A DNA stretch of 64,000 nucleotides from Achatina immaculata (taxonomy: Eukaryota; Mollusca; Gastropoda; Stylommatophora; Achatinidae), in the NCBI GenBank assembly GCA_009760885.1, contig CM019718.1, positions 28,207,633 to 28,271,632 on the forward strand, in the 5' to 3' direction. Made by a program: the position numbers and the translations under genes. Shown one piece after another: positions 1-11,151 of this stretch (its first letter is position 1; every line of letters begins with the position of its first letter). Below the pieces are notes generated by a model. It was not told the DNA's origin, did no database searches, and worked only from the letters and a program-made list of their open reading frames with translations.

Positions 1-650
1 GAGCCTATTATGATTTCAGTAGAGAGTCAGGTAGTTGTTAGTGACATAATGCCAACTATTTGTTTTCCTGTCATAACTTTGCTGAACTATAGAATGTGAA
101 ATTAGTTCCTTTTTGGGATTTTTGTATAGACCTTTGGGTCTAGAGATTTTCTGTGATGGCTGTGTGACTTCTGTACTTATATTCTGATGTAGTAAGTGTT
201 GCACTCTTGGTAGTACTTGCATTTTGTTTACTTGCTGTTTTCATGTAGTGTGAGAGTTGGTTTCTCCCTTCCCATTTGGCAAACAAGTTCTTGTCGGGAA
301 GAGGACTAGCCTGTTTCCTTTTCCTGCATTGAATGTTATCAAATACCTCTCACCCTCACGATATCATCACTCATCTTTTCCATCAATAAAGTGTGAGTTT
401 ATATTCACACCAGTTGTTATTTACTTCACACTGTTCGTTATGTGTGGTGTCCTTGGTATATTTCTGTAGGAGAAGTTTCATGATAGTAATACAAAGGTTT
501 CTAAGTATTGACGTGTATGTAATTAGCAATCATGGTGTAATAACTGTATAGATAATCATGTGGATAACTGTGAATATGGTCATAATGTGGTTAACTGAAG
601 TGTCATATTCTGGAAAAATGTGTAGATAGTTGTTGTGTGATTAACTATGT
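1..650. other. No gene seen; probable PPP1R21 intron
   Basis: I see no exon or RNA gene here. The last 120 bases (about 530-650) carry degenerate copies of the same motif (aactgtgtagatag) that forms the array at 1846-2345. The array was therefore probably once continuous and was split by the transposon at 651-1846. The stretch probably lies in the PPP1R21 intron that precedes the exon at 2421. Confidence 0.4.
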
Positions 651-1846
651 ACAGTGGAACCCACTTAATATCACATTGCTTTATGTCACAACCCAGATAT
701 TGTCACAGAAGTTCGTATCCCCGGCCAACTCCCATAAGTAATTAAGGGCTTTACTTCGGTTAATATCACTCCACTTATTGGCATAAAACCGGTTAATGTC
801 AACATATTTTTTTCACATGAAGTTAAAGACTCTGCCTTGTATCAGAAAATGGGTGAGTCCAAGCTCTGAACATCCCAAGAAGCATTATCAGCCTCGTGAT
901 TAATCAAAGAAGGGGCTGTCTGTTTGATGACTGAGGACATGCCACATCAACCTTTTGAACATGTGGACATCAGAACTTAAGTGGGGTGCATGAAAGGCTT
1001 ACCATGGCCACCCTTTCAAGAGATCGTGATTAAAAACTGTCCTCTGTCGCTCATTGTTTGTCTTCTTTATCAAGACATGGGCTGCGTTGTCTAGTCTGCA
1101 ACCAAGCTGACAGCTGGTCGTTCTCAAGCAGTGTACTGTGAATCGTTATACCTTGGAACTTCTTTCTGGTTCTCGTTGTGACAGATGATGGCTCCTAAAT
1201 GCTGATATGTCGATCTGGATTTAAACATTAAAGTGGACATTCAGAAGCAAACTGATAAAAAACAGTTGGGAGATGGACACTTCAGCTGTATCAAAACTTC
1301 AAGAAAAAAATTAAATGAGACTTTCACTTGTCACTAGTTGAGCAAAAGCAAGGTAGACATCATTGCAGAGATAGCACTGATGGTGTCATTGAGTCCATCA
1401 CGGACCAAATGCCTGCTAAACTTGTCTCCTATGCTCAGTCTGTGAGTGTGTTTGACACTGTACGCTCTTTCATTTACAGTATGCTTAATGTAGTGCAAGA
1501 TGTTTTTAATGCTGTAGCATGCTTAAATGATTTATTGGTTGATAGACCAGTTATCATTACACAGTGCAGAATATAACTTTTTTTTTTTTTTTTGCTTCTG
1601 ACAAAAAATCAGATGCTGGTTGATTTTAGTGCTACCTATACTGTACTTTAATGACAGAGATTTACTGCATTTTGTGTCTGATAATGATAACTTTAACTGT
1701 TTGTTATGTGTTTAATGTAACAGATGTGGACACACACTGGTACAGTTAAAGCCCTTCTAGTAGACCCTATTTAATGACAGCCTTGCTTAATGTCACCATG
1801 TTTTGATGGTCCTGCTGATGTGACATTGAGCAGGTTCAATTGTAGT
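651..1846. mobile_element. Decayed pogo/Tigger-like DNA transposon
   Basis: The left end begins cagtggaacccacttaatat and the right end, read in reverse, begins caattgaacctgctcaatgt. About 18 of the first 23 positions agree, as in worn terminal inverted repeats. The CAGTGGAACC start and the inner motif ggttaatgtca are typical of pogo/Tigger elements. A TA dinucleotide borders both ends, the target duplication used by this superfamily. The interior holds no intact ORF. A stretch near 1180-1320 (DLDLNIKVDIQKQ) loosely resembles the start of a Tigger DNA-binding domain, and I am less sure of that part. The element sits inside a minisatellite. Confidence 0.6.
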
Positions 1847-2345
1847 TAGTTATTGTGTGGGTAACTGTGTAGATAGCTGTTGTATGGGTAACTGTGTAGA
1901 TAGCTGTTGTATGGGTAACTGTGTAGATAGCTGTTGTATGGGTAACTGTGTAGATAGCTGTTGTATGGATAACTGTGTAGATAGCTGTTGTATGGATAAC
2001 TGTGTAGATAGGTGTTGTATGGGTAACTGTGTAGATAGGTGTTGTATGGATAACTGTGTAGATAGGTGTTGTATGGGTAACTGTGTAGATAGCTGTTGTA
2101 TGGATAACTGTGTAGATAGGTGTTGTATGGATAACTGTGTAGATAGCTGCTTTATGGATAACGGTGTAGATAAGTGTTGTATGGATAGCTGTGTAGATAG
2201 GTGTTGTATAATAAATGTGTGGATAACTGTGTAGATAGTTGTTGTATGGATAAATGTGTGGATAACTGTGTAGATAGTTGTTGTATGGATAACTGTGTAG
2301 ATAAATGTTGTATGGTTAACTGTTTAGATAGTCACTGTGTGGATT
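1846..2345 (+). repeat. 27 bp minisatellite
   Basis: About 18 tandem copies of a 27 bp unit (core ggataactgtgtagatag). Because 27 is divisible by 3, one frame stays open and reads as a cysteine-rich MGNCVDSCC repeat. This is an array artefact, not a protein. Copies become more divergent toward the right end. Confidence 0.95.
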
Positions 2346-2420
2346 TGTTGATGACCAGCAGATTAGAATAAATCTTTTAACATAATGTTCAGAAATTCCT
2401 GAACTAATAATTTGTTTTAG

Positions 2421-2509
2421 GAAACAGCAACAGAACTTCAGCCTTTCTCAAAAAATTTCAAGAGTATGGTTGCATATATGAACAAGCTCTTGCCTTACTA
2501 TGTTGCCAG
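2421..2509 (+). CDS. PPP1R21: PPP1R21 exon 1 of those in window
   Basis: The acceptor ttgttttag precedes GAAACAGC and the donor is CCAG/gtaagc. The exon has 89 bases: 29 codons and two bases of a serine codon completed in the next exon. It encodes ETATELQPFSKNF followed by MNKLLPYYVA, matching the family segment ETTVKLKTFSEHL...RKILPYQLKS. The segment is helical and belongs to the middle of the protein. I looked upstream in 1-2420 for the preceding exon and did not find it, so it is probably outside the window. Confidence 0.88.
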
Positions 2510-3442
2510 GTAAGCGACATTTTATGAATATAGTTTTTTTTTTTTTTTCATTTCCCAGAAATTCATTTTGTGTATCATTTTTTTGTAGGATAAAAGCTAA
2601 TGCTTTGTCTTTTACACTTTTAAAAAGTTTTTTTTTCTATATTTAGAAAATCACACTGATGTTTAATGTGTTTTCTTTTGTTTATGCAGTCACATTAGTT
2701 TTTTATATTTTTTACATGTGGAAAATCATAATGATTGTTAAACAGTTTTCTTTTTTAGTTAAAATCAATCTCAGAGCGATGAAAGTATTTTTGTGACAGA
2801 ACAGTGAGAATAATTTTGTGACAGAACAGTGAAAGTAATTTTGTGACAGAACAGTGAAAGTAATTTTGTAAAAGTGGTCCCCCTGGGAAGAACTGTGTTA
2901 AGCACACTTCTTTGAACACACGTAGTCTTTGTGAGACAGGGAACATAGATCTGTTTGCTTAAGAACTCTGACCTACTTCTGTAGCCCAGAAACCTGTAGC
3001 AATCAACACTAATTGTAATTGTTCATGTAATGTCAGGTTGGTGGATGGATGAGGACATGGAGATCACCGGCAGGGATGAGGAAAATCTGGTGTGAAACCA
3101 ATGAATTCAGGATGTGACAAGTCTATGGGTCTTTACAACAATGGCTATCAGAATGATGTAAACAAAACAGAGCCAGCAGACTATTGGTGGTGGGGAATGG
3201 ATATTGTTGAGGCACTACACCGCTGGTGAGATTCTTCAGATGCTGCACGTGGTGCGAAACTCCTCCTGGCCGATGAAGAAAATGCGAAAAAGCAATTAGG
3301 GTTGCCGTGCGGCGCCGATGTGAAAAGGTGATGGAAAAGATAAAGTGAAGCTTAATCGGTATGTCCAGTAGTCTAGCGGCGAGAGCTGCTCATACCACGG
3401 CACCTCTGCTGTAGAGGCTGGCCACGTCCGATACACACCTAT
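2510..3442. other. Intron sequence with short repeats; no gene
   Basis: This is the start of an 8.5 kb PPP1R21 intron. A short run at about 2775-2875 has four copies of cagtgaaagtaattttgtga, the same motif that forms longer arrays at 4711-4990 and 6382-6661. From about 3030 to 3440 the DNA is richer in G and C than its surroundings and looks like foreign repeat sequence, but I cannot name the family. Confidence 0.4.
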
Positions 3443-6400
3443 ACTGGGGAAATATGCCTAAACCAGCTTAACCCAGGGGTGAAACTTGATGGCTACTCAT
3501 GTCACTACCTCCGCTCTAGAGGTCGGTCACGTCCTAAACACGCCCATACTGGGATAATATGCCTAAACTGGCTCAACCCAGGGTTGAAACTTACTAGTGG
3601 CGAAGATTTGTCTTCCTGGACAAAAGCTCCTTCCTGGTCACAACTAGAAAGGGTAGCGGCCACGACCACAAAATGTTGAAGTCGGAGATACTGGACCAGT
3701 GCAGTCTAGATAGACAACCACCTCTCACCCAGCGGGGATGTATGCATATCCTAATCACGCTGAGGTTTTCCGGTGAGAAAGTCCAACGCTGGACTGGATG
3801 GGCAACCACCTCTTACCCGGTGGGGATACACGGGTATCCCAAAACACATCAAGATTTTCCAGTGAGAAAGACCAACTCTAGCCTGGACGAGCAACCACCT
3901 CTCACCCAGTGGAGATATACTGATATCCAAAACACGTCGAGGTTTTCCGGTGAGAAAGTTCAGCTCTAGATTAAACTGGTACAACAAAAACCACGGTGTC
4001 ACACAATCCCGCTTCTGAGACCCACCGAGAATACAGGTTCAAGCCCTCCAATACTCTGAACCTCTTGTGGTCCTCTTGGGGATCTCATGTGGTCCTTTTG
4101 GGGACCACAGGAGGACCACGGGACCTATCGAGGACCACAGGAGTAAATTCAGTAGGATCACAGTGCAGTCTTGGTGGTAGAAGTGAACAAAGAAGAAGAA
4201 GAAGAAGTTGAGGCACTCATCAGATTCCTCATCCTAAAGTCGGAGTGTCTCTGTGGAGCTGTCTCAAAGCCATCTGGCCAGCCAGCATTGCATGGATCTG
4301 ACATGGAAAAGGGGCTTAAGTACAGCCACCAGAAGCTGGAAAACAAAGTTTTGGCCAGGCCAGCCTACATCACTGTCTTCATGGCAGTCCGAGCAAGACC
4401 ACAGTCTGCCCTAGCAAGGAAAGGTGCTGAAGTTGAAGGTACCCAGTCAAAAGGCACATGTAAAAAATCAGGCTAGCAGGCATCGTCACCAGTGTGTGTA
4501 CAAAGAAGAATAAGTAACAATAGCAGGCATCGTCACCAGTGTGTGTACAAAGAAGAATAAGTAACAATAGCAGGCATCGTCACCAGTGTGTGTACAAAGA
4601 AGAATAAGTAACAATAGCAGGCATCGTCACCAGTGTGTGTACAAAGAAGAATAAGTAACAATAGCAGGCATCGTCACCAGTGTGTGTACAAAGAAGAATA
4701 AGTAACAGCGGTAAAAGTAATTTTGTGACCGATTAATTAAAGTAATTTTGCGATCAAGCGGCGAAAGTAATTTTATGGTTGAGCGGTGAAAATAATTTTT
4801 TTACCTAACGGTGAAAGTAATTTTGTGACAGAGCGGTGAAAGTAATTTTTTGACTGATTGGTGAAAGTAATTTTGCAACCAAGCAGTGAAAGTAATTTTG
4901 TGACTGAGCAGTGAAAATAATTTTGTGACCGAGTGGCGAAAGTAATTTTGTGACCGATTGGTGAAATTAATTTTGTGACTGAGTGGTTCATTCATTTGCA
5001 TGTCCCATACTGGGATAATATGCCTAAACCAGCTTAACCCAGGGGTGAAACTTGATGGCTACTCATGTCACTACCTCCGCTCTAGAGGTCGGTCACGTCC
5101 TAAACACGCCCATACTGGGATAATATGCCTAAACCAGCTTAACCCAGGGGTGAAACTTGATGGCTACTCATGTCACTACCTCCGCTCTAGAGGTCGGTCA
5201 CGTCCTAAACACGCCCATACTGGGATAATATGCCTAAACTGGCTCAACCCAGGGTTGAAACTTACTAGTGGCGAAGATTTGTCTTCCTGGACAAAAGCTC
5301 CTTCCTGGTCACAACTAGAAAGGGTAGCGGCCACGACCACAAAATGTTGAAGTCGGAGATACTGGACCAGTGCAGTCTAGATAGACAACCACCTCTCACC
5401 CAGCGGGGATGTATGCATATCCTAATCACGCTGAGGTTTTCCGGTGAGAAAGTCCAACGCTGGACTGGATGGGCAACCACCTCTTACCCGGTGGGGATAC
5501 ACGGGTATCCCAAAACACATCAAGATTTTCCAGTGAGAAAGACCAACTCTAGCCTGGACGAGCAACCACCTCTCACCCAGTGGAGATATACTGATATCCA
5601 AAACACGTCGAGGTTTTCCGGTGAGAAAGTTCAGCTCTAGATTAAACTGGTACAACAAAAACCACGGTGTCACACAATCCCGCTTCTGAGACCCACCGAG
5701 AATACAGGTTCAAGCCCTCCAATACTCTGAACCTCTTGTGGTCCTCTTGGGGATCTCATGTGGTCCTTTTGGGGACCACAGGAGGACCACGGGACCTATC
5801 GAGGACCACAGGAGTAAATTCAGTAGGATCACAGTGCAGTCTTGGTGGTAGAAGTGAACAAAGAAGAAGAAGAAGAAGTTGAGGCACTCATCAGATTCCT
5901 CATCCTAAAGTCGGAGTGTCTCTGTGGAGCTGTCTCAAAGCCATCTGGCCAGCCAGCATTGCATGGATCTGACATGGAAAAGGGGCTTAAGTACAGCCAC
6001 CAGAAGCTGGAAAACAAAGTTTTGGCCAGGCCAGCCTACATCACTGTCTTCATGGCAGTCCGAGCAAGACCACAGTCTGCCCTAGCAAGGAAAGGTGCTG
6101 AAGTTGAAGGTACCCAGTCAAAAGGCACATGTAAAAAATCAGGCTAGCAGGCATCGTCACCAGTGTGTGTACAAAGAAGAATAAGTAACAATAGCAGGCA
6201 TCGTCACCAGTGTGTGTACAAAGAAGAATAAGTAACAATAGCAGGCATCGTCACCAGTGTGTGTACAAAGAAGAATAAGTAACAATAGCAGGCATCGTCA
6301 CCAGTGTGTGTACAAAGAAGAATAAGTAACAATAGCAGGCATCGTCACCAGTGTGTGTACAAAGAAGAATAAGTAACAGCGGTAAAAGTAATTTTGTGAC

Positions 6401-6679
6401 CGATTAATTAAAGTAATTTTGCGATCAAGCGGCGAAAGTAATTTTATGGTTGAGCGGTGAAAATAATTTTTTTACCTAACGGTGAAAGTAATTTTGTGAC
6501 AGAGCGGTGAAAGTAATTTTTTGACTGATTGGTGAAAGTAATTTTGCAACCAAGCAGTGAAAGTAATTTTGTGACTGAGCAGTGAAAATAATTTTGTGAC
6601 CGAGTGGCGAAAGTAATTTTGTGACCGATTGGTGAAATTAATTTTGTGACTGAGTGGTTCATTCATTTGCATGTCCCAT
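3443..6679. repeat. 1.57 kb tandem duplication, near identical
   Basis: Bases 3443-5008 recur at 5114-6679, an offset of 1,671, with almost no differences (gggga versus gggat at the start is one). An extra 105 bp subunit at 5009-5113 sits between them, and this 105 bp unit repeats again at the head of copy 2. Each copy contains, in order, the 105 bp head, roughly 80 bp imperfect repeats (cacctctcacccagtgggga), a tRNA-like B box (ggttcaagccctcc), a hairpin of paired tgtggtcc/ggaccaca, five 47 bp units (aggcatcgtcaccagtgtgt), and a run of about 24 bp units (ggtgaaagtaattttgtga). The ORFs inside do not resemble known proteins, so I treat the block as compound repeat DNA. Confidence 0.93.
4475..4991. 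repeat. 47 bp and 24 bp arrays in duplication copy 1
   Basis: Five exact 47 bp copies (agcaggcatcgtcaccagtg core) are followed by about eleven variable copies of roughly 24 bp built on gaaagtaattttgtgac. The same pair recurs at 6146-6662 in the second copy. The 24 bp motif also occurs outside the duplication near 2780-2870. Confidence 0.93.
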
Positions 6680-6775
6680 GCGGAACTTTGCCTCCTTAAC
6701 AGCACTCCTGTAGGCCTCTCGGTTGTGAGCAAGATGGCCTGCTGCTGATGCTTCCATTTGCAGGTCATCAACGAC
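6662..6775 (-). mobile_element. Non-LTR retrotransposon 3' end fragment
   Basis: The minus strand reads DDLQMEASAAGHLAHNREAY and ends near GHANE-stop. This matches the copy at 59371-59655 (GHLAHNREAYRSASREAKF), which retains the preceding GRPRRRW motif typical of the extreme C-terminus of non-LTR reverse transcriptase polyproteins. Only the last 35 or so codons remain. The end of the fragment coincides with the right edge of the 1.57 kb duplication. Confidence 0.75.
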
Positions 6776-6867
6776 CAAACTGTTTATGTGAAGAGAATGG
6801 TGTTGACGGAGAAGACCAGTTGTAATTATATGGATGGCACTGAGCTGACAGACATATTTAGAAAAGG

Positions 6868-7140
6868 TCATAAACATTTGAATTCAAAGCAGGAGAAATG
6901 TCTCCATAGATCCTCATCAGTGGCAGCAGTCTCTGCAAAAATGGCTTGTCCGAGTTCTTGAATTGTTGCCAGACATTTTCGGCATACATGATCTTTCAAG
7001 AATCCCCACATGAAAAGGTCAAGTACATTAATGTTGGGAGTCACTGACAAAAGAGATAACACACTTGAACAATCGCCAAACAACAGTCATACTGTCTTGT
7101 GCAGCATGAGCTGTTGCTTTATACTGCTGAAAATAAAAGG
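6868..7140 (-). mobile_element. Mariner-like transposase C-terminus, broken
   Basis: The minus strand encodes NVLDLFMWGFLKDHV, matching the mariner-family motif (PDLTPCDFFLWGYLKD) around the third catalytic acid, then a helical tail (ATIQELGQAIF...DEDLWRHF). In another frame just upstream is QQYKATAHAAQDSM, equivalent to the QQDGATAHTA motif, with its aspartate replaced by tyrosine. The frame change and lost acid make it a pseudogene. Its middle portion lies at 7884-8063, across the minisatellite. Confidence 0.78.
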
Positions 7141-7144
7141 CTTT

Positions 7145-7878
7145 CAGTTTCTAGGTGTCTTTTATGTGGTGTGAATGATTCAAACATAGTGTCATGATGT
7201 CATTATTTAAATCAAGGTGTCATGATCTGTGTCATGATGTAATGATCTGAATCAAGGTGTCATGATCTGAGTCATGGTGTCATGATGTAATGATCTGAGT
7301 CAAGGTGTCATGATCTGAGTCATGGTGTCATGATCTGAGTCATGGTGTCATGATCTGAGTCATGGTGTCATGATGTAATGATCTGAGTCATGGTGTCATG
7401 ATGTAATGATCTGAGTCAAGGTGTCATGATCTGAGTCATGGTGTCATGATCTGAGTCATGATGTAATGATCTGAGTCAAGGTGTCATGATGTAATGATCT
7501 GAGTCAAGGTGTCATGATGTAATGATCTGAGTCAAGGTGTCATGATGTAATGATCTGAGTCAAGGTGTCATGATGTAATGATCTGAGTCAAGGTGTCATG
7601 ATGTAATGATCTGAGTCAAGGTGTCATGATGTAATGATCTGAGTCATGGTGTCATGATGTAATGATCTGAGTCAAGGTGTCATGATCTGAGTCATGGTGT
7701 CATGATGTAATGATCTGAGTCATGGTGTCATGATGTAATGATCTGAGTCAAGGTGTCATGATCTGAGTCATGGTGTCATGATGTAATGATCTGAGTCATA
7801 TCATAGTGTCATGATGTAATGATCTGAATCAAGGTGTCATGATCTGAGTCATAGTGTCGTGATGTAATGATCTGAGTT
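7145..7878 (+). repeat. Minisatellite of gtcatgat(ctgagtca) units
   Basis: A mixed array of two alternating short units, gtcatgatgtaatgat and ctgagtcaaggt/ctgagtcatggt, gives composite periods of roughly 20 to 35 bp. It separates two parts of one mariner-like transposase and so seems to have expanded inside that element. Confidence 0.92.
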
Positions 7879-7883
7879 TACAG

Positions 7884-8063
7884 TCATAGTGTCTCCTCTG
7901 TCGTCCACAACAAAAATGGCTCCACAATCCCAAAGACCATGGTTACGTGCCACACCGTCACTTTGAGAGTGAGCACTATCTGATATTCTTTGTATTGACC
8001 AACCCAAACAGATGAAAGTGAGCTTCGTTGGCCATCAACAAAATGTTCAACCCCCCCCCCCCC
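7884..8063 (-). mobile_element. Mariner-like transposase middle fragment
   Basis: The minus-strand peptide contains LTLKVTVWHVTMVFGIVEPF, which matches the mariner-family stretch (KVTVWCAVSxFGIIGPFFF) following the first catalytic acid region. Upstream, VEHFVDGQRSSLSSV occupies the place of the usual DEAHFHLSGYVNKQN motif but is degraded. Together with 6868-7140 it is one element split by the array at 7145-7878. The left part of the element probably ends at the C tract around 8051. Confidence 0.65.
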
Positions 8064-8065
8064 CC

Positions 8066-8685
8066 AGCACTTTCTGTAGCAAGCCAAGCATGGAGAGACA
8101 GATCTCTACCCGCAGCACTTTCTGTAGCAAGTCAAGCATGGAGAGACAGATCTCTACCCCCAGCACTTTCTGTAGCAAGTCAAGCATGGAGAGACAGATC
8201 TCTACCCGCAGCAATTTCTGTAGCAAGTCAAGCATGGAGAGACAGATCTCTACCTGCAGCACTTTCTGTAGCAAGTCAAGCATGGAGAGACAGATCTCTA
8301 CCCCCAGCACTTTCTGTAGCAAGTCAAGCATGGAGAGACAGATCTCTACCCGCAGCACTTTCTGTAGCAAGTCAAGCATGGAGAGACAGATCTCTACCCG
8401 CAGCACTTTCTGTAGCAAGTCAAGCATGGAGAGACAGATTTCTACCCGCAGCACTTTCTGTAGCAAGTCAAGCATGGAGAGACAGATCTCTACCCGCAGC
8501 ACTTTCTGTAGCAAGTCAAGCATGGAGAGACAGATCTCTACCCGCAGCACTTTCTGTAGCAAGTCAAGCATGGAGAGACAGATTTCTACCCCCAGCACTT
8601 TCTGTAGCAAGTCAAGCATGGAGAGACAGATCTCTACCCGCAGCACTTTCTGTAGCAAGTCAAGCATGGAGAGACAGATCCAGCA
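8066..8685. repeat. 48 bp minisatellite, about 13 copies
   Basis: About thirteen near-identical copies of a 48 bp unit (agcactttctgtagcaagtc core, then the bases atggagagacagatctctac) start just after a run of about 15 C residues. The length is divisible by 3, so three frames remain open for over 200 codons. None looks like a protein. Confidence 0.96.
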
Positions 8686-8792
8686 GTGCATTGCAACTGA
8701 GTCGGTTACAGTGACATCATCTCCTCCTTCCGGCGCAACCCCTGGCTGCTCAGAGTCATCTGTGGCAGAGCCAGTTTGAAGTTAAAACACGT

Positions 8793-9572
8793 CAGTCCTC
8801 TCAGTCCTCTCAGTCCTCTCAGTCTTCTCCTCTCAGTCCTCTCAGTCCTCTCAGTCCTCTCCTCTCAGTCCTCTCAGTCCTCTCAGTCCTCTCCTCTCAG
8901 TCCTCTCCTCTCAGTCCTCTCAGTCCTCTCAGTCCTCTCCTCTCAGTCCTCTCAGTCCTCTCAGTCCTCTCCTCTCAGTCCTCTCAGTCCTCTCAGTCCT
9001 CTTGGTCCTCTCAGTCTTCTCAGTCCTCTCCTCTCAGTCCTCTCCTCTCAGTCCTCTCCTCTCAGTCCTCTCAGTCCTCTCCTCTCTCTCCTCTCATTCC
9101 TCTCCTCTCAGTCCTCTCAGTTCTCTCAGTCCTCTCCTCTCAGTCCTCTCCTCTCAGTCCTCTCAGTTCTCTCAGTCCTCTCCTCTCAGTCCTCTCCTCT
9201 CAGTCCTCTCCTCTCAGTCCTCTCAGTTCTCTCAGTCCTCTTCTCTCAGTCCTCTCCTCTCAGTCCTCTCAGTCCTGTCCTCTCAGTCCTCTCCTCTCAG
9301 TCCTCTCCTCTCAGTCCTCTCAGTCCTCTCCTCTCAGTCCTCTCCTCTCCTCTCAGTCCTCTCAGTCCTCTCCTCTCAGTCCTCTCCTCTCAGTCCTCTC
9401 AGTCCTCTCCTCTCAGTCCTCTCCTCTCAGTCCTCTCAGTCCTCTCCTCTCAGTCCTCTCAGTCCTCTCCTCTCAGTCTTCTCCTCTCAGTCCTCTCAGT
9501 CCTCTCCTCTCAGTCCTCTCCTCTCAGTCCTCTCAGTCCTCTCCTCTCAGTCCACTCAGTCCTCTCAGCACC
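8793..9572 (+). repeat. Pyrimidine-rich cagtcctctc simple repeat
   Basis: About 780 bases of cagtcctct with tcctct spacers form a mix of 10 and 15 bp periods. The plus strand is almost entirely pyrimidine except for the AG of each cag. Each unit therefore resembles a polypyrimidine tract followed by a CAG acceptor. The open frames (SVLSVLSS and similar) are artefacts. Confidence 0.96.
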
Positions 9573-9577
9573 ACCCA

Positions 9578-10665
9578 GTATGAAGAAAATAATCTTGATA
9601 CAGAAAAATGTGACTATACAAGGAAAATAATTTTGATACAGAAAAATGTGACTATACAAGGAAAATAATCTTGATACAGAAAATTGTGACTATACAAGGA
9701 AAATAATCTTGATACAGAAAAATGTGACTGTACAAGGAAAATAATCTTGATACAGAAAATTGTGACTATACAAGGAAAATAATCTTGATACAGAAAATTG
9801 TGACTATACAAGGAAAATAATCTTGATACAGAAAATTGTAACTATACAAGGAAAATAATCTTGATACAGAAAAATGTGACTGTAGAAGGAAAATAATCTT
9901 GATACAGAAAATTGTGACTATACAAGGAAAATAATCTTGATACAGAAAATTGTGACTATACAAGGAAAATAATCTTGATACAGAAAATTGTGACTATACA
10001 AGGAAAATAATCCTGATACAGAAAATTGTGACTATACAAGGAAAATAATCCTGATACAGAAAATTGTGACTATACAAGGAAAATAATCTTGATACAGAAA
10101 ATTGTGACTATACAAGGAAAATAATCTTGATACAGAAAATTGTGACTATACAAGGAAAATAATCTTGATACAGAAAATTGTGACTATACAAGGAAAATAA
10201 TCTTGATACAGAAAATTGTGACTATACAAGGAAAATAATCTTGATACAGAAAATTGTGACTATACAAGGAAAATAATCTTGATACAGAAAATTGTGACTA
10301 TACAAGGAAAATAATCTTGATACAGAAAATTGTGACTATACAAGGAAAATAATCTTGATACAGAAAATTGTGACTATACAAGGAAAATAATCTTGATACA
10401 GAAAATTGTGACTATACAAGGAAAATAATCTTGATACAGAAAATTGTGACTATACAAGGAAAATAATCTTGATACAGAAAATTGTGACTATACAAGGAAA
10501 ATAATCTTGATACAGCTGTAACTGTACAAGGAAAATAATCTTGATATAGAAAACTATAGATATACAAGGAAAACAATCTTGATACAGAAAACTGTAGCTA
10601 TACAAAGAAAGCAATCTTGATATTGAAAACTGTAACTGTCTAAAGAAAACTGCCTTGAGGCAGAA
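9578..10665. repeat. 38 bp minisatellite, about 28 copies
   Basis: Copies of a 38 bp unit (aataatcttgatacagaaaa, then ttgtgactatacaagg) are highly uniform from 9640 to 10500 and degenerate at the right end (10510-10665). They are followed by about 350 bases of unique intron in which I see no feature. Confidence 0.96.
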
Positions 10666-11014
10666 AACTTTTAACTTTACAAATAAATAGTTCTCTATTC
10701 TGCTCCAGAGCTTGAGATAATAGGTAGAATTCATACGACAGAAGTGGAAGACTGAGGAGATAGTTGAAGCAAAAGTGACAAAGAGTGTGTAGGACAAGGA
10801 GTCTTGGAATGACATGTTTACCAATGCCAGTTTGGCTGGCTGAGTTATGATGGTAATCAAAGAAACTAGTTGCACAGTTTATCATGTTTTGGCTTGCATA
10901 AAGCAAAATATCTGGCAAATAACTAAAGATATCTTGAGATGTTAAGTGTAAACAGAGAGTAAGAGACAGTTTCCTCATTCAGACATGAGGTGGGTTTTTT
11001 ATTTTGTTTTTCAG

Positions 11015-11151
11015 TTTGGAAGAAGAGAATGCTGTTTCCTCGTGTACGCCAACTCTTGCGTCCAAAAACAAGGATCTGCTACATTCGTTGAAGAGACTGA
11101 ATGCTGTCTTCAACAAGATTGACAACTATATATCACTTCTAGCAACACAGA
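11015..11151 (+). CDS. PPP1R21: PPP1R21 exon 2 in window
   Basis: The acceptor is ttgtttttcag and the donor is CACAGA/gtaagt. The exon has 137 bases: one base completing the serine codon, 45 codons, and one base over. It encodes LEEENAVSSCTPTLASKNKD and then NAVFNKIDNYISLLATQ, aligned with the family segment SLEEECESSLCTS...VFEKLQTYIALLA. The last 40 or so bases of the exon together with its donor are the founding copy of the array that follows. Confidence 0.92.

Noticed and set aside
1857..2234. Cysteine-rich secreted peptide (MGNCVDSCC repeat)
   Set aside because: Nine-codon minisatellite without signal peptide; the array continues beyond the ORF with stops.
4171..4476. 101-codon ORF (VNKEEEEEVEALIRFL) as a small gene, also at 5842-6147
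   Set aside because: No family resemblance, lies in duplicated repeat DNA, and the glutamate run comes from an aagaag simple repeat.
8012..9630. Serine-rich and leucine-rich ORFs over 200 codons
   Set aside because: 48 bp and 10/15 bp repeats that leave several frames open on both strands.
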